Shown piece by piece: positions 1-12,420 of a DNA stretch of 64,000 bases (position 1 is the stretch's first letter; the number at the start of each line of letters is the position of its first letter). The stretch covers positions 41,926,306-41,990,305 of the forward strand of contig OY294070.1 of the NCBI GenBank assembly GCA_958510875.1, given 5' to 3'. Source of the DNA: Endomychus coccineus. Lineage: Eukaryota; Arthropoda; Insecta; Coleoptera; Endomychidae. The notes beneath the pieces were generated by a model that worked only from the letters and a program-made list of their open reading frames with translations, was not told where the DNA came from and ran no database searches. Position numbers and translations under genes: made by a program.

Positions 1-1039
1 AGGATCTTCTTGAATAAGCCAACGATGACAAACTATTCCAAAAAGGATCATTATAGGGATGAAACGTGACGTTGAAGCTTAACACAAATATTCTAGATGC
101 CAGATGAATTTATTTGATTTCCGCATTATGAATGTTCACCTCAAGTTCAGAGAAGGCACCAAAGGAGTCAGCACGGCATGTCTGCTCCACGAATGAACTA
201 AAACACAAATGACTTTCCTCCCCTCCCCCAATTTCACACGACCCAGCACTAGCGAAGTTTCTTGTTTCTTTTATTGAAGTCAGCGTTAGAAGGGAGTTTG
301 AGAATACTGAAACAAATTTGGCACGAATTCTGATGAACATACCAAAAAAAGCTGGTGAGAACTTCTTAAAATGCAAACTCTGGTCAGAAAATTGTTTCAG
401 TTTTATTCATATCAGAACCAACAGTGAAAAACTATAGATAAACTTCGGTTACTTTCTGAACATATCTCGTATTAATGATGTATTGTAAATATTAAATGTT
501 ACGAAACACTTATTCTGGGCTCAAATCGGGCTAGTGTAACTACAAAACTTCCGATTTTGAGCTACTTACACCATTGGAATCGAATTTCTATGTTTTATTT
601 TACTGTCAGAAAGATCTAGGGCAATCTTTTTTATAGAGAAGCTTTTGCTTTTTTACTTACCTTCAACATTATATTTAAATTAACTGTTTTGTTTATCGGG
701 AGAGCCTACTGACTTAATTATAGAAAATAGAAGTACAGTAAATATCGTAAAAAAGATATGCGAGGTTGCAATGATCTTGAAATAAAAACAACAGAAGAAA
801 TGGAGAATTACATTCGCAAAATTATTAATTCTTATCCGGTAATGCTGTCCCATTACTGCAGGAGGTCACTAGCAAAGAATATCTCCGTTCGACATAAATA
901 AGAAAAAAAAATTATGAGCTTTGTTTATGAAAACGTATTGAAGGAAAGATTACCCCTTATAAAGAATGGATACATTTAGAGATATATTTGAAAGACTTTA
1001 GCTTTTCATATGTCTAAAAGTTATTTGCATTTTTGTTTC
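1..1039. other. AT-rich intronic sequence, nothing recognised
   Basis: I see no gene here. An 88-codon minus-strand frame at 110-376 has no family motif, and a possible TTTGTTTCAG acceptor at its edge leads into a frame with early stops. By position this lies downstream of the host exon at 5397-5544 and is probably intron. Confidence 0.5.
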
Positions 1040-1790
1040 AGACATGAAGAACACATGATGCAGATGAAGAAACTGGAAAACCAAATACCATAATGGAAAT
1101 CAAGTTTCAGAAAAAATACAGCAATGCAGTTGAAAAATTAAATAAAACAAAGAGCATTAAAAGGAGAATGCCACCTTGGAGAATTTGACCTGCAGGATAT
1201 TATACTGCCCTAAAAGTTCAGCAAAAGATTTATTCGGTGAAAATAAATTAGCAGTTTACAATTGCACTGCTTCATATGGCATGAAGGTGATACAAAAGAT
1301 TATAATTTTTTTTCTGATAATGGTGGCAGTCAGAATCGAAATGTCAATATGACAGCAATATTTTTATACGCCATCCAATAGCTGCATATTCCAGGAATAA
1401 ACCAACTATATTTCGAATGTGGCCATTCCCACATGGAATGAGATAGCGTTCATGACCTAAAAATGGCAAGTCCTAAAACCCCTAGAAAGGAAACTGCCAA
1501 ACAAAAATCTTTCTTTAAAATAATTGAGGTAGGACAAAACGATTTTCTAATTTTGATGAACTTCAAAAAAACTTGTGAAAATCGTAGAGTTGACATCAAT
1601 GGGCAATCTATAAATTGGTTACTAATAAAATGGCTACAGCTTAGAAAAAGTGACCCACAGCATGTTTATTTTAAGTACAAGCAAAATGATAAAATGGAAA
1701 TAATTTGTTCTACACAAAAACTCATTTTTCAAATGTTTCAAATCAAACAAAATTATAGTCACCCATTAATGAAAAGAAACTAAGACTTAA
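1040..1790 (+). pseudogene. Decayed transposase-like gene fragment (DxxGxQN / GHS family)
   Basis: Translated in shifting frames, this stretch gives LAVYNCTASYG, then FSDNGGSQNRN, then ECGHSHME and DSVHDLK. It ends in a 106-codon open stretch with INWLLIKWLQL. I know this order (YSDNCxGQNxN, then GHS, then a KxWxxIKW-like segment) only from a widespread group of uncharacterised insect proteins that look transposon-derived. At least two frameshifts and two stops break it. A second remnant of the same family, on the opposite strand and more complete, lies at 36927-38608 and carries the matching LILYSDQCGGQNSN and SGHSYLSCDRH. I see no flanking terminal repeats. The family match is by eye. Confidence 0.5.
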
Positions 1791-3179
1791 GATATCTTTG
1801 TAAAATAATGATAATCAGATGACACGAGAGTATCACCAGGTTCAAGTTTCAAATCTTTCAATTTCGCAATTAGTTCCAGAGAATTTTTCAAAGACAAACT
1901 TGGAAGTTGCTAAATTTCTTGACTAACCATTTTGCTATGTTATACGTAGGACAATTAATGTTTTAAATGATTGGTATCTTGGAAATACCCGGTTTATGAA
2001 TCTTAGGTAAGCAATTAGTCCACTAAATGAAGCATTTGATTCGGCGATTTTTTGCTCATGAACCGATTTTGACGTTTAAGGGCTTGTTTGATTCGTTATG
2101 ATCCCTAGATCAAAGATGGACACTTTTGATTTCTGACAAATTGTTTATATTGTTAATAAACAATAAATAGTGTTAAATAATGGCTTCATCCAGAACGATC
2201 TTCAAAAAATTTACAACTGCAGTTTTTATTGTTTTTAATCATCTAAATGTTGATTTTCATATGCCTAATCGGTAAACAAAGTGCTCTTAATGATCTAATT
2301 TGTTGATAAACTAATTGTTTATTAACAAATGCTCGAGAAAATCAAAGTTACCTAAATGTTCGATATTGGACTCGTTTTCGGATATTTTTTACTCAATAAT
2401 CGCAACTTTGAATGCGAAATTACAATTAACCATTAATGTAATTTATTTATTAACAAATTGTTAATTAACAATTGCTCAAAAAAATAAAAGTTATCGATAT
2501 TACAGTTGTTTTCGGATATTTTTGAGTCAATAATCATGATTTCAGGTTTTTTGTTCGAGCATTTGTAGAATTAATTTCAGTTTTATATTAAGAAACATTA
2601 TTTTTTTATTGAAAAATATAAAAAAACGACTGTAATATCGAATATTAAGATAAAATTCATTTTTTCGAGAATTTATTAATTAACAAACTCTATTAACAAT
2701 TAATTCAAGTTACACATTCAAAATTTTCTAAGAGTAAGAAAATTTTTCAAATTAGATAAGCTATCTACATAAAAAATATCGAGTGAATTACATTGACCAC
2801 AAAAAAGTTCTGGACACTTTTCCCGTTACATCCTCAAGTTTGAGCCATTTCTATGGTCTCTAAGGCTCTATGCTCCGCTCTCAAAAACGGCTATTATTGA
2901 CAGTAACTCACCTGCCAAATATTGTAAAAGTCCTCCATCACGTTCTCAAGTTATACCAAAAAACAAAATTATTTTTGCAACTTTGAAGCCCTCTACCGGC
3001 TAAACAAGACACTCGAGGCAAAAGTATAAAGGCGCATCAAATTTTTTTCGAATCAAAGAATCTTCGGTTTTATTTTAGCCACGCAGTTCGAGGACACCTG
3101 TATATTTTAATGAATTTTGGAAAAACGTTATTTGACAATAGTATATGTAAATCATTGAAAGAAAAAGACTTATTATTAC
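1791..3179. other. AT-rich sequence without a recognisable gene
   Basis: Apart from the degenerate repeat at 2270-2735 I see only AT-rich sequence. The stretch 2790-3110 is less AT-rich and has the feel of an old repeat end, but I cannot assign it. Confidence 0.5.
2270..2735. repeat. Degenerate direct and inverted AT-rich repeat
   Basis: The phrase TTTTCGGATATTTTT followed by a variant of CTCAATAATC occurs at about 2375 and again at about 2510. Between and after them are variants of TTAACAAAT. An inverted relative (ACGACTGTAATATCGA) follows at about 2625. It looks like an eroded foldback repeat. Confidence 0.4.
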
Positions 3180-4740
3180 TTGGATTCTCGAATCCTAATC
3201 TTCCTAAACTATATTTCTACCTACCAGATGTGGAGTTTTTCCTCACTCTCTGAAAACCGCGTTTATAATACCACTCTAAAAAAAAATGATCCAGAAGATC
3301 TAGGGAACTACCGACCAATCAGTCTCCTTTCTTCATTCTCCAAATTGTATGAGAAGCTACTATGCGATAGATTGATGGATTTTTCACAAAATACAAGATT
3401 TTCAATGACAGTCAACATGGTTTTCTTAAGGACCATAATTGGGAAACAGCAGTTTTTAAATTCATTGAATCAATTATAACATCCTTGGAAAATAAAGAAA
3501 TTCCATGCGGACTTTTTCTTGATCTCTTCGAGGCTATTTACACGGTCGATCATAAAATCCTTTTTGCAAAACTGGAGAAATACGGGGTCAGAGATAAACA
3601 ATTAGCTTTGATGGAAAGTTATTTAGAATGTAGAACGCAGAGTGAACATTTCAGAGGGTGGACAAAATTTCATATCTGGGGAATTGTCACTACAAATGGG
3701 AGTTCCTCAAGGTAGCATAATTGGCCCACTTTTGTTCTTAATCTATATTAAAGATCTACCAGAAGTTATTGCTGATGCTAGAAAGTTACTTATCAATTAT
3801 GCAGATGATAGTAACATTAAAGTATCTGCTAATCACCTTTGCCTTCTCGAAACTGAAATTGACTCTGCGCTCTCAAAAATTGAACATTGGTGTATGAATA
3901 ACATACTCACATTGAACAAAAGTAAGACAAACTGCATCATGTTTACGTCAAGCCATAGTAGACTGCAAATTCCAGAAACATTAAATTTGAATAATTACTT
4001 TTTGTTTGGACATTTTGGAAATGAAGGATTATTCGAAATGTCTTGGAATAAATATAGATCAAAACCTCAACTGGTGTAAAGAAATCGAACAACGATGTAA
4101 AAGGTTGCGTTCTATCATTTATAGTTTACGTGTCATGAAACCGCAACTTGAGGAAAATACATTAAAAGTTTTTTATTATGCCAATTTTCAATCTCTGTTG
4201 AGTTTTGGGGTAACAGCTACCAGGTTGATATGATGTTCAGGCAGCAAAAAAAAGCAATACGAATAATCTTTGGATTAGGGTATAAGCAAAGTTGCAGGTT
4301 TTTTTTTCAAGAAAAACAACTTGTTAACTGTTACTGGAATATACATTTATCAATCCCTTCTTTTCAGTTTCAAACATAGAAGATTCTTTACAGATTTCAA
4401 AAAAATTTTCAATTACAACACACGTAATATCTCATGTATATATCCAGCACATACGCTTACACTAACAGAAAAAAATTGTCCTTATACATGCATCAAATTT
4501 TTCAACAATTTGCCAATTGATATTCAATGTATAAAGAATTTCTGTGAATTTGAGAATAAAATATTCAATATTATTGTGCAATGTGAAACATACACGGTTA
4601 ATGAATACTTGAATAAGTAAGTTTTTTTCTTTGTATTTTATTTTGAATTTCTTCTGTATTGTTTGACTTGTTTTCTTATAATCTTGTTATTATTGTACAA
4701 CAATTATTATTGGGAAAATAAATTCACTTTTACTTTACCT
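3180..4740 (+). pseudogene. Non-LTR retrotransposon (LINE) reverse transcriptase remnant
   Basis: Reverse transcriptase blocks appear in order across four frameshifted open stretches: LGNYRPISLLSSFSKLYEKLL (about 3300-3365), a finger/palm block FLDLFEAIYTVDHKIL (about 3510), VPQGSIIGPLLFLIYI (about 3700) and the catalytic NYADDSN (about 3800). The thumb and C-terminal region follow (LGINIDQNLNW, then FFNNLPIDIQ) to a stop at 4620. The tail ends in AATAAATTCACTTTTACTTTA near 4735. The endonuclease domain is missing, so the copy is 5'-truncated and dead. The motif style suggests the Jockey/CR1 branch. A Penelope-like fragment abuts it directly at 4741. Confidence 0.85.
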
Positions 4741-5075
4741 AAGATTTATAAACATGAGACCAATCATTTCAAACATTAGTCAAGGAATTTACCAACTTCC
4801 AAGCCGCATCAAGTTGAAGTTTGTCTGTGACAAATTCTTTGGATCTAATTGCAAAATTGAAAGATTTCAAATTGGTGATACTCTCGCTTCATTTAATATT
4901 GTTTTACTATTTACAAATACCCCAATACCCTAGTCGATAAACAATCTGAAGAAATGGCTTTCAAATATTAATATCCCCGATAGAAACTGCACAGAATACG
5001 TGATCCTTACGTCTTCATGTATGGAGCAAAATTATTTCAGTACTTTAAAAGTATGTTCAGTGAATAAGGGTGATT
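4741..5075 (+). pseudogene. Penelope-like element RT fragment
   Basis: A nearly continuous frame begins RPIISNISQGIYQLPSR and continues through SFNIVLLFTNTPIP. These are the RT blocks typical of Penelope-like elements (RPIxSxxxxPxYxL and VSFDVxSLFTNIP), and they differ from LINE blocks. One stop follows TPIP and the rest decays. At about 5038 the sequence CAGTACTTTAAAAGT then GTGAATAAGGG matches the 3' terminal segment seen in other PLE copies here (13240-13262, 53728-53760). The copy therefore runs from RT directly to its 3' end with an internal deletion. Confidence 0.7.
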
Positions 5076-5396
5076 ATTTCTTATAGTGCGATTCTAATAT
5101 TACAAAAATAATTTCTTTCCTTTTTTTTACGAAATCATTGAATTTACATAATCTAAACGTTTCGATAAACCAATACGCTTCTCTTTTTAGTTGGACAAAT
5201 TTAACTATAATTTCGTCAATATCTCAAATTGAACATTTTGCATATACACCTTTCTGTCAATATACCCTCGAAATGAAGTTGACAACTCACCCTTGTGATT
5301 GCTCATTATTATCGAATTTAGCAGGATCTACATCTATACTTCCTGCAACATAATCGAATGAAATTTATTAATGAACAAATATTCAGTCATATTTAC

Positions 5397-5544
5397 CCCT
5401 TTTTGGTATGTCGGGGTTAACACGAAGCAACCCCTCTGAACGTATCCTATCGATACCATTTGAAGAAATACATTCGTAGAAACCACCATCGAACGTATCT
5501 AACTTCGTTATCCGTAACTCAGATCTGTGTCTATGGTCCTTCTC
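5397..5544 (-). CDS. Host gene exon: second half of an Ig domain (ROR-like receptor)
   Basis: The exon is bounded on the minus strand by an acceptor ending ATATTTTCAG and a donor GTAAAT. It starts in phase 0, as required by the exon at 17314-17495, and encodes 49 codons plus one base. The product includes SELRITKLDTFDGGFYECISS, the F/G-strand signature of an Ig domain (LxIxxLDxxDxGxYxC), then NG and a GLLRV strand. The order (N-x-AP-x-E-x-x-R, then SxLRIxxLD, then YxC, NG, S-x-GxLxV) matches my memory of the single Ig domain of ROR receptor tyrosine kinases, where a frizzled-like domain would follow. Splice sites and phases are seen; the family name is inference. The next exon must lie left of the window or was missed. 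Confidence 0.8.
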
Positions 5545-5629
5545 CTGAAAATATTGAATTGCGTTTGAAATGAAAATAGCTGAATATTAGTTAAGAGTTC
5601 ATCACGAACAACGTTAAATTGGTAAGTTA

Positions 5630-5760
5630 TCATTATGATTAAATGGAAAAACAAAAACTGATAATGGCACTTCGCTGTTGAAACTGTAGTAACATTCTCA
5701 TGTTATTATTAAAAGTGGTATAAAAACAAAGTTATTGTTTTTCATTTAATCATAACGTTA
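5630..5760. repeat. Small inverted repeat
   Basis: ATTATGATTAAATGGAAAAA near 5632 returns as its imperfect reverse complement near 5738-5757 (GTTTTTCATTTAATCATAAC). The two arms lie about 70 bases apart. No gene or protein motif lies between them. Confidence 0.6.
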
Positions 5761-6157
5761 GATATATCTATATCTTGTCATACTGATAAATATGATTTTT
5801 TTATTTAAATATGACTTTTTTATTATTTATTTTTTGACGTGAATTAGACATAAATATCGTCTAGAACTTAAAAATGTTGAGCAGCATACCGACCCGTTTT
5901 TTTGGGAAGCTTCCGATTTCTTGAACACTATTTTCTTAACCCGCAGATAAGCGGAGGGGTAATTTTAAAGGTATGTATATATGTATAATTTTTTTTGGCG
6001 TTTTTGGACGTTTTATGAATTTTGGTGCAAATTATCAGGAGAGCAAAGTTGTAGAACGGAAAATTTACTATATCAAAGTTGCAACTTGTTTTTCGAAATT
6101 GCGTATTATCACCGCCAGAACAAGCTTCGCGGCTATAAATAATCAGGTTTTTAAACG

Positions 6158-6304
6158 ATTTTCCACATTTTGATCTGGATAATCCTGATGATGTAGTAGA
6201 AGAAGAGATTGATGATTTTGCCCTGATATTGATAAGAGTTTGCTGAATAATCCACTTGAAGCATCATCGTGGGAGGAAGAAGTAAATAGCGCAAGTAGCA
6301 ACTA
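6158..6304 (+). pseudogene. Possible acidic transposase N-terminal scrap
   Basis: Between the left arm and the satellite array, one frame reads NPDDVVEEEIDDF. After a one-base shift it continues LLNNPLEASSWEEEVNSASS and then stops, followed by AATAAA. Acidic N-termini of this sort occur in several DNA transposases, but no catalytic motif is present. It may be all that remains of the protein that once mobilised the element, or chance. Confidence 0.25.
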
Positions 6305-6596
6305 GAATAAATATATCAATGTGAAAATAGCAAAAACTGCATAAAAATGTGATTATTATTATTATTTACAATAAAAAAAAATATAGAAAAAGCATTATTT
6401 TTTTGTAAAAATATTATTATTTAGTATCGTAATAAAAAATTAATATTTTCGTTAAAAAAAATATTTTTTGACACACCAGTCGGCTAAAATAAGTAATTTG
6501 AAATAGTTGCAAAATTTTTCGTTCTCCAACTTTGCTCTCTTGACAATTTTCACCAAAATTAGTATTTCACACTTCAAATGTGATAAATCACTTGAA

Positions 6597-9500
6597 ACGC
6601 TGATTATCTATAATCCGTGCCCCTTCTTTGGCGCGTTCTAGCGGAGAAAATACGCAATTTCAGAAAAAACTTTTGAAACATAAAAATAGTAAATTTTCCG
6701 TTCTAGAACTTTGCTCTCTCGATAATTTTTACCAAAATTAGTATTTCACATTGAAAATGTGGAAAGTCACTTGTTGATTATCTATAATCCGTGCCCCTTC
6801 TTTGGCGCGTTCTAGCGGAGAAAATACGCAATTTCAGAAAAAACTTTTGAAACATAAAAATAGTAAATTTTCCGTTCTAGAACTTTGCTCTCTCGATAAT
6901 TTTTACCAAAATTAGTATTTCACATTGAAAATGTGGAAAGTCACTTGTTGATTATCTATAATCCGTGCCCCTTCTTTGGCGCGTTCTAGCGGAGAAAATA
7001 CGCAATTTCAGAAAAAACTTTTGAAACATAAAAATAGTAAATTTTCCGTTCTAGAACTTTGCTCTCTCGATAATTTTTACCAAAATTAGTATTTCACATT
7101 GAAAATGTGGAAAGTCACTTGTTGATTATCTATAATCCGTGCCCCTTCTTTGGCGCGTTCTAGCGGAGAAAATACGCAATTTCAGAAAAAACTTTTGAAA
7201 CATAAAAATAGTAAATTTTCCGTTCTAGAACTTTGCTCTCTCGATAATTTTTACCAAAATTAGTATTTCACATTGAAAATGTGGAAAGTCACTTGTTGAT
7301 TATCTATAATCCGTGCCCCTTCTTTGGCGCGTTCTAGCGGAGAAAATACGCAATTTCAGAAAAAACTTTTGAAACATAAAAATAGTAAATTTTCCGTTCT
7401 AGAACTTTGCTCTCTCGATAATTTTTACCAAAATTAGTATTTCACATTGAAAATGTGGAAAGTCACTTGTTGATTATCTATAATCCGTGCCCCTTCTTTG
7501 GCGCGTTCTAGCGGAGAAAATACGCAATTTCAGAAAAAACTTTTGAAACATAAAAATAGTAAATTTTCCGTTCTAGAACTTTGCTCTCTCGATAATTTTT
7601 ACCAAAATTAGTATTTCACATTGAAAATGTGGAAAGTCACTTGTTGATTATCTATAATCCGTGCCCCTTCTTTGGCGCGTTCTAGCGGAGAAAATACGCA
7701 ATTTCAGAAAAAACTTTTGAAACATAAAAATAGTAAATTTTCCGTTCTAGAACTTTGCTCTCTCGATAATTTTTACCAAAATTAGTATTTCACATTGAAA
7801 ATGTGGAAAGTCACTTGTTGATTATCTATAATCCGTGCCCCTTCTTTGGCGCGTTCTAGCGGAGAAAATACGCAATTTCAGAAAAAACTTTTGAAACATA
7901 AAAATAGTAAATTTTCCGTTCTAGAACTTTGCTCTCTCGATAATTTTTACCAAAATTAGTATTTCACATTGAAAATGTGGAAAGTCACTTGTTGATTATC
8001 TATAATCCGTGCCCCTTCTTTGGCGCGTTCTAGCGGAGAAAATACGCAATTTCAGAAAAAACTTTTGAAACATAAAAATAGTAAATTTTCCGTTCTAGAA
8101 CTTTGCTCTCTCGATAATTTTTACCAAAATTAGTATTTCACATTGAAAATGTGGAAAGTCACTTGTTGATTATCTATAATCCGTGCCCCTTCTTTGGCGC
8201 GTTCTAGCGGAGAAAATACGCAATTTCAGAAAAAACTTTTGAAACATAAAAATAGTAAATTTTCCGTTCTAGAACTTTGCTCTCTCGATAATTTTTACCA
8301 AAATTAGTATTTCACATTGAAAATGTGGAAAGTCACTTGTTGATTATCTATAATCCGTGCCCCTTCTTTGGCGCGTTCTAGCGGAGAAAATACGCAATTT
8401 CAGAAAAAACTTTTGAAACATAAAAATAGTAAATTTTCCGTTCTAGAACTTTGCTCTCTCGATAATTTTTACCAAAATTAGTATTTCACATTGAAAATGT
8501 GGAAAGTCACTTGTTGATTATCTATAATCCGTGCCCCTTCTTTGGCGCGTTCTAGCGGAGAAAATACGCAATTTCAGAAAAAACTTTTGAAACATAAAAA
8601 TAGTAAATTTTCCGTTCTAGAACTTTGCTCTCTCGATAATTTTTACCAAAATTAGTATTTCACATTGAAAATGTGGAAAGTCACTTGTTGATTATCTATA
8701 ATCCGTGCCCCTTCTTTGGCGCGTTCTAGCGGAGAAAATACGCAATTTCAGAAAAAACTTTTGAAACATAAAAATAGTAAATTTTCCGTTCTAGAACTTT
8801 GCTCTCTCGATAATTTTTACCAAAATTAGTATTTCACATTGAAAATGTGGAAAGTCACTTGTTGATTATCTATAATCCGTGCCCCTTCTTTGGCGCGTTC
8901 TAGCGGAGAAAATACGCAATTTCAGAAAAAACTTTTGAAACATAAAAATAGTAAATTTTCCGTTCTAGAACTTTGCTCTCTCGATAATTTTTACCAAAAT
9001 TAGTATTTCACATTGAAAATGTGGAAAGTCACTTGTTGATTATCTATAATCCGTGCCCCTTCTTTGGCGCGTTCTAGCGGAGAAAATACGCAATTTCAGA
9101 AAAAACTTTTGAAACATAAAAATAGTAAATTTTCCGTTCTAGAACTTTGCTCTCTCGATAATTTTTACCAAAATTAGTATTTCACATTGAAAATGTGGAA
9201 AGTCACTTGTTGATTATCTATAATCCGTGCCCCTTCTTTGGCGCGTTCTAGCGGAGAAAATACGCAATTTCAGAAAAAACTTTTGAAACATAAAAATAGT
9301 AAATTTTCCGTTCTAGAACTTTGCTCTCTCGATAATTTTTACCAAAATTAGTATTTCACATTGAAAATGTGGAAAGTCACTTGTTGATTATCTATAATCC
9401 GTGCCCCTTCTTTGGCGCGTTCTAGCGGAGAAAATACGCAATTTCAGAAAAAACTTTTGAAACATAAAAATAGTAAATTTTCCGTTCTAGAACTTTGCTC

Positions 9501-10790
9501 TCTCGATAATTTTTACCAAAATTAGTATTTCACATTGAAAATGTGGAAAGTCACTTGTTGATTATCTATAATCCGTGCCCCTTCTTTGGCGCGTTCTAGC
9601 GGAGAAAATATGCAATTTCAGAAAAAACTTTTGAAACATAAAAATAGTAAATTTTCCGTTCTAGAACTTTGCTCTCTCGATAATTTTTACCAAAATTAGT
9701 ATTTCACATTGAAAATGTGGAAAGTCACTTGTTGATTATCTATAATCCGTGCCCCTTCTTTGGCGCGTTCTAGCGGAGAAAATACGCAATTTCAGAAAAA
9801 ACTTTTGAAACATAAAAATAGTAAATTTTCCGTTCTAGAACTTTGCTCTCTCGATAATTTTTACCAAAATTAGTATTTCACATTGAAAATGTGGAAAGTC
9901 ACTTGTTGATTATCTATAATCCGTGCCCCTTCTTTGGCGCGTTCTAGCGGAGAAAATACGCAATTTCAGAAAAAACTTTTGAAACATAAAAATAGTAAAT
10001 TTTCCGTTCTAGAACTTTGCTCTCTCGATAATTTTTACCAAAATTAGTATTTCACATTGAAAATGTGGAAAGTCACTTGTTGATTATCTATAATCCGTGC
10101 CCCTTCTTTGGCGCGTTCTAGCGGAGAAAATACGCAATTTCAGAAAAAACTTTTGAAACATAAAAATAGTAAATTTTCCGTTCTAGAACTTTGCTCTCTC
10201 GATAATTTTTACCAAAATTAGTATTTCACATTGAAAATGTGGAAAGTCACTTGTTGATTATCTATAATCCGTGCCCCTTCTTTGGCGCGTTCTAGCGGAG
10301 AAAATACGCAATTTCAGAAAAAACTTTTGAAACATAAAAATAGTAAATTTTCCGTTCTAGAACTTTGCTCTCTCGATAATTTTTACCAAAATTAGTATTT
10401 CACATTGAAAATGTGGAAAGTCACTTGTTGATTATCTATAATCCGTGCCCCTTCTTTGGCGCGTTCTAGCGGAGAAAATACGCAATTTCAGAAAAAACTT
10501 TTGAAACATAAAAATAGTAAATTTTCCGTTCTAGAACTTTGCTCTCTCGATAATTTTTACCAAAATTAGTATTTCACATTGAAAATGTGGAAAGTCACTT
10601 GTTGATTATCTATAATCCGTGCCCCTTCTTTGGCGCGTTCTAGCGGAGAAAATACGCAATTTCAGAAAAAACTTTTGAAACATAAAAATAGTAAATTTTC
10701 CGTTCTAGAACTTTGCTCTCTCGATAATTTTTACCAAAATTAGTATTTCACATTGAAAATGTGGAAAGTCACTTGTTGATTATCTATAGC
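6597..10790. repeat. Tandem satellite array, 174-bp unit, about 24 copies
   Basis: The junction CACTTGTTGATTATCTATA recurs every 174 bases: 6771 and 10773 are exactly 23 periods apart. The first and last units (about 6480-6600 and 10785-10910) are diverged and join the transposon arms. Reading through the array I noticed only one internal substitution (AATATGCAATTTC at about 9610 instead of AATACGC). The unit includes GGCGCGTTCTAGCGGAGAAA and a GAACTTTGCTCTCTCGATAA block. The unit length is close to a nucleosome repeat. Such homogeneity implies very recent amplification or gene conversion, or collapse or expansion in assembly. Confidence 0.95.
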
Positions 10791-10943
10791 CGCGCACCTT
10801 CTATGGCGCGTTCTAGCGGTGAAAATACGCAATTTCAAAAAAAAATCCACTCTATAACTAAGCTCTCTCGATAATTTTCACTTAAATCTATATTTCTCAC
10901 GTAAATTGCAAAAAACGGCCAAAAACACCAAAAAAATGTTATA

Positions 10944-11832
10944 CAGGTTGAGTCAGTTTTTTGTAGACAAACTCCAACAGGAGATAGAACAGATGTTTTT
11001 AAGAAGAAAAGTTCATATAAACATATGTCGTAGAAGGATTCGTTTCCGAGATACGTGTTGAATATAATTTTTTTTTTTCAAATTTTCATTATAACTTGTA
11101 AAATAAAGCTTAGATTTTTCCATGTTTGTGGGATAATGCCTGTTAATTAAAGGGCATAAAACAAGCGTTAAGAATGTTAAAAAACTTGCACAGTGGCGGA
11201 ATGGAGGGGGTGCACAACCATTTTCTTAAACAGAACTTCTACGCCAATGAATATTTTTCAAAAATACTGTTATTTTGATTTTTAGTGATAAAAATAGAAA
11301 GAGATATAAAGAATAAGAGATTTCGACTTTTTAGAATCCTTAACAAACCATATTCGGGTAGGTCTCGTTGAAAGAATTGAATATTCAATAATATTCGATA
11401 ATTGATAATAAATAAATTCCATAATTTAGTACCACATCAAACACTAAAAATCAAAATAACTTGGAAACGCACAGGTATTTCGAAACAGAAGAAGAGACAA
11501 TATTTTTGTTTAACAGTATATAGATAATGAAAATAACAGTTTTTTTGAAAGGGGTTGTGCACCCCCTCCACTCCGCCACTGTGCAAGTTTTTTAACATTC
11601 TTAACGCCTGTTTTATGCCCCTTAATTAACAGGCATTATCCCACGATCATCAAAAAAATCTAAGCATTCTTTTATAAGTAATAATGAAAATTTGAGAAAA
11701 AAAAATTATATTCAACACCCTACCCTGTATCTCGGAAACGCAGCTTTCTACGACATATGTTTATAGGAACTTCTTAAAAACATCTGTTCTATCTCCTGTT
11801 GGAGTTTGTCTACAAAAAACTGACTCACCCTG
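10944..11832. mobile_element. Foldback (MITE-like) element, 889 bp, TATA target duplication
   Basis: The left end CAGGTTGAGTCAGTTTTTTG and the right end CAAAAAACTGACTCACCCTG are inverted arms of about 310 bases each. They include CTCCAACAGGAGATAGAACA and its complement, and a GGGGGTGCACAACC block. TATA flanks both sides (10940-10943 and 11833-11836). Removing the element rejoins the right arm of the satellite-bearing transposon. There is no coding capacity, so it is non-autonomous. Confidence 0.85.
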
Positions 11833-12189
11833 TATAATATACATATCTTAAAAGTCACCCCTCCGTGCATCTGCGGGTTGTGAAATTAGTATTCTAGAAA
11901 TCGAAACCTTCCTAAAAAACCAGATCTGTATGCCGCTCAAAATTTTAACACAAAAAATGAGAATTCCAATGGACTATAACTAAGACAGAACAAGTGAATG
12001 TGAACTCATTTTTCAAACATTCGATAAATGAAGCCGTCATGTTGTGAAAGTTTATTAACATAATACTACAAAAAATTGAATAGAATCAGCCATTACGTGA
12101 TGAAAATCCATTCTAAACTTAAATAAAATAATTATTAAAAGTTCGATTTTCACTAGTTCAATGAATAAATATGATTATAGTTTCGTTAA

Positions 12190-12420
12190 CACAGTATACT
12201 TCTTCAAACAGATGTTACAAGTACTTAGTCATTTGATCAGAGTAAACTAAATTACAATCAAAATGTGCCTGTTTAGATACAATTTGAGGATAATAATGTA
12301 AACAAGGAACCCTCAGCCGAAGATAAATTGGAATTTAATAAATTGCTTTTTCCATCTCCTCTAAATTACCTAGATATTTTTCTGTACCGTGTTTTAAACG
12401 TGATAAACTTTCTTGAGAAA
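12190..12420 (-). mobile_element. Penelope-like element 3' end fragment
   Basis: On the minus strand this gives a degenerate version of the end of PLE copies elsewhere in the window: AAATATCTAGGTAATTTAGA, then an AATTTATTAAATTCCAATTT block, then GCTGAGGGT, then AACAGGCACATTTTGATT. The matching segment at 53815-54050 encodes YLGNLEGMEMYK, the PLE C-terminus. It faces away from the second fragment at 13110-13262, so the pair forms an inverted repeat with arms about 140-200 bp long. Confidence 0.6.

Larger units (their letters stand above)
5866..11945. mobile_element. Long-inverted-repeat transposon carrying a 174-bp satellite array
   Basis: The left arm (from about 5866: TTGAGCAGCATACC, then TTAACCCGCAGATAAGCGGA, then AGGTATGTATAT, then TTTTTGGCGTTTTTGG) reappears inverted on the right (10785-10943 and 11837-11945: CCAAAAACACCAAAAA, ATACATATCTTAAAAGTCAC, CCTCCGTGCATCTGCGGGTT, TGCCGCTCAAAATT). 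The right arm is split by the 889-bp element at 10944-11832. The left arm also holds an inverted relative of the satellite unit (about 5985-6175). The TTAA beside CCCGCAGA recalls piggyBac ends, but the arms continue past it and the right side reads TTGT, so I leave the superfamily open. No intact transposase is visible. Confidence 0.75.

Noticed and set aside
110..376. 88-codon minus-strand frame as a frizzled-domain exon of the Ig gene
   Set aside because: The cysteine spacing does not fit a frizzled domain, and the alternative frames carry early stops.
5934..5960. piggyBac end (TTAA plus CCCGCAGA)
   Set aside because: The inverted arms extend about 70 bases beyond this point and the right counterpart has TTGT, so it is probably internal sequence.
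6597..10790. CRISPR-like regular repeats
   Set aside because: The 174-base units are contiguous with no spacers and lie in an animal genome; they are satellite DNA.
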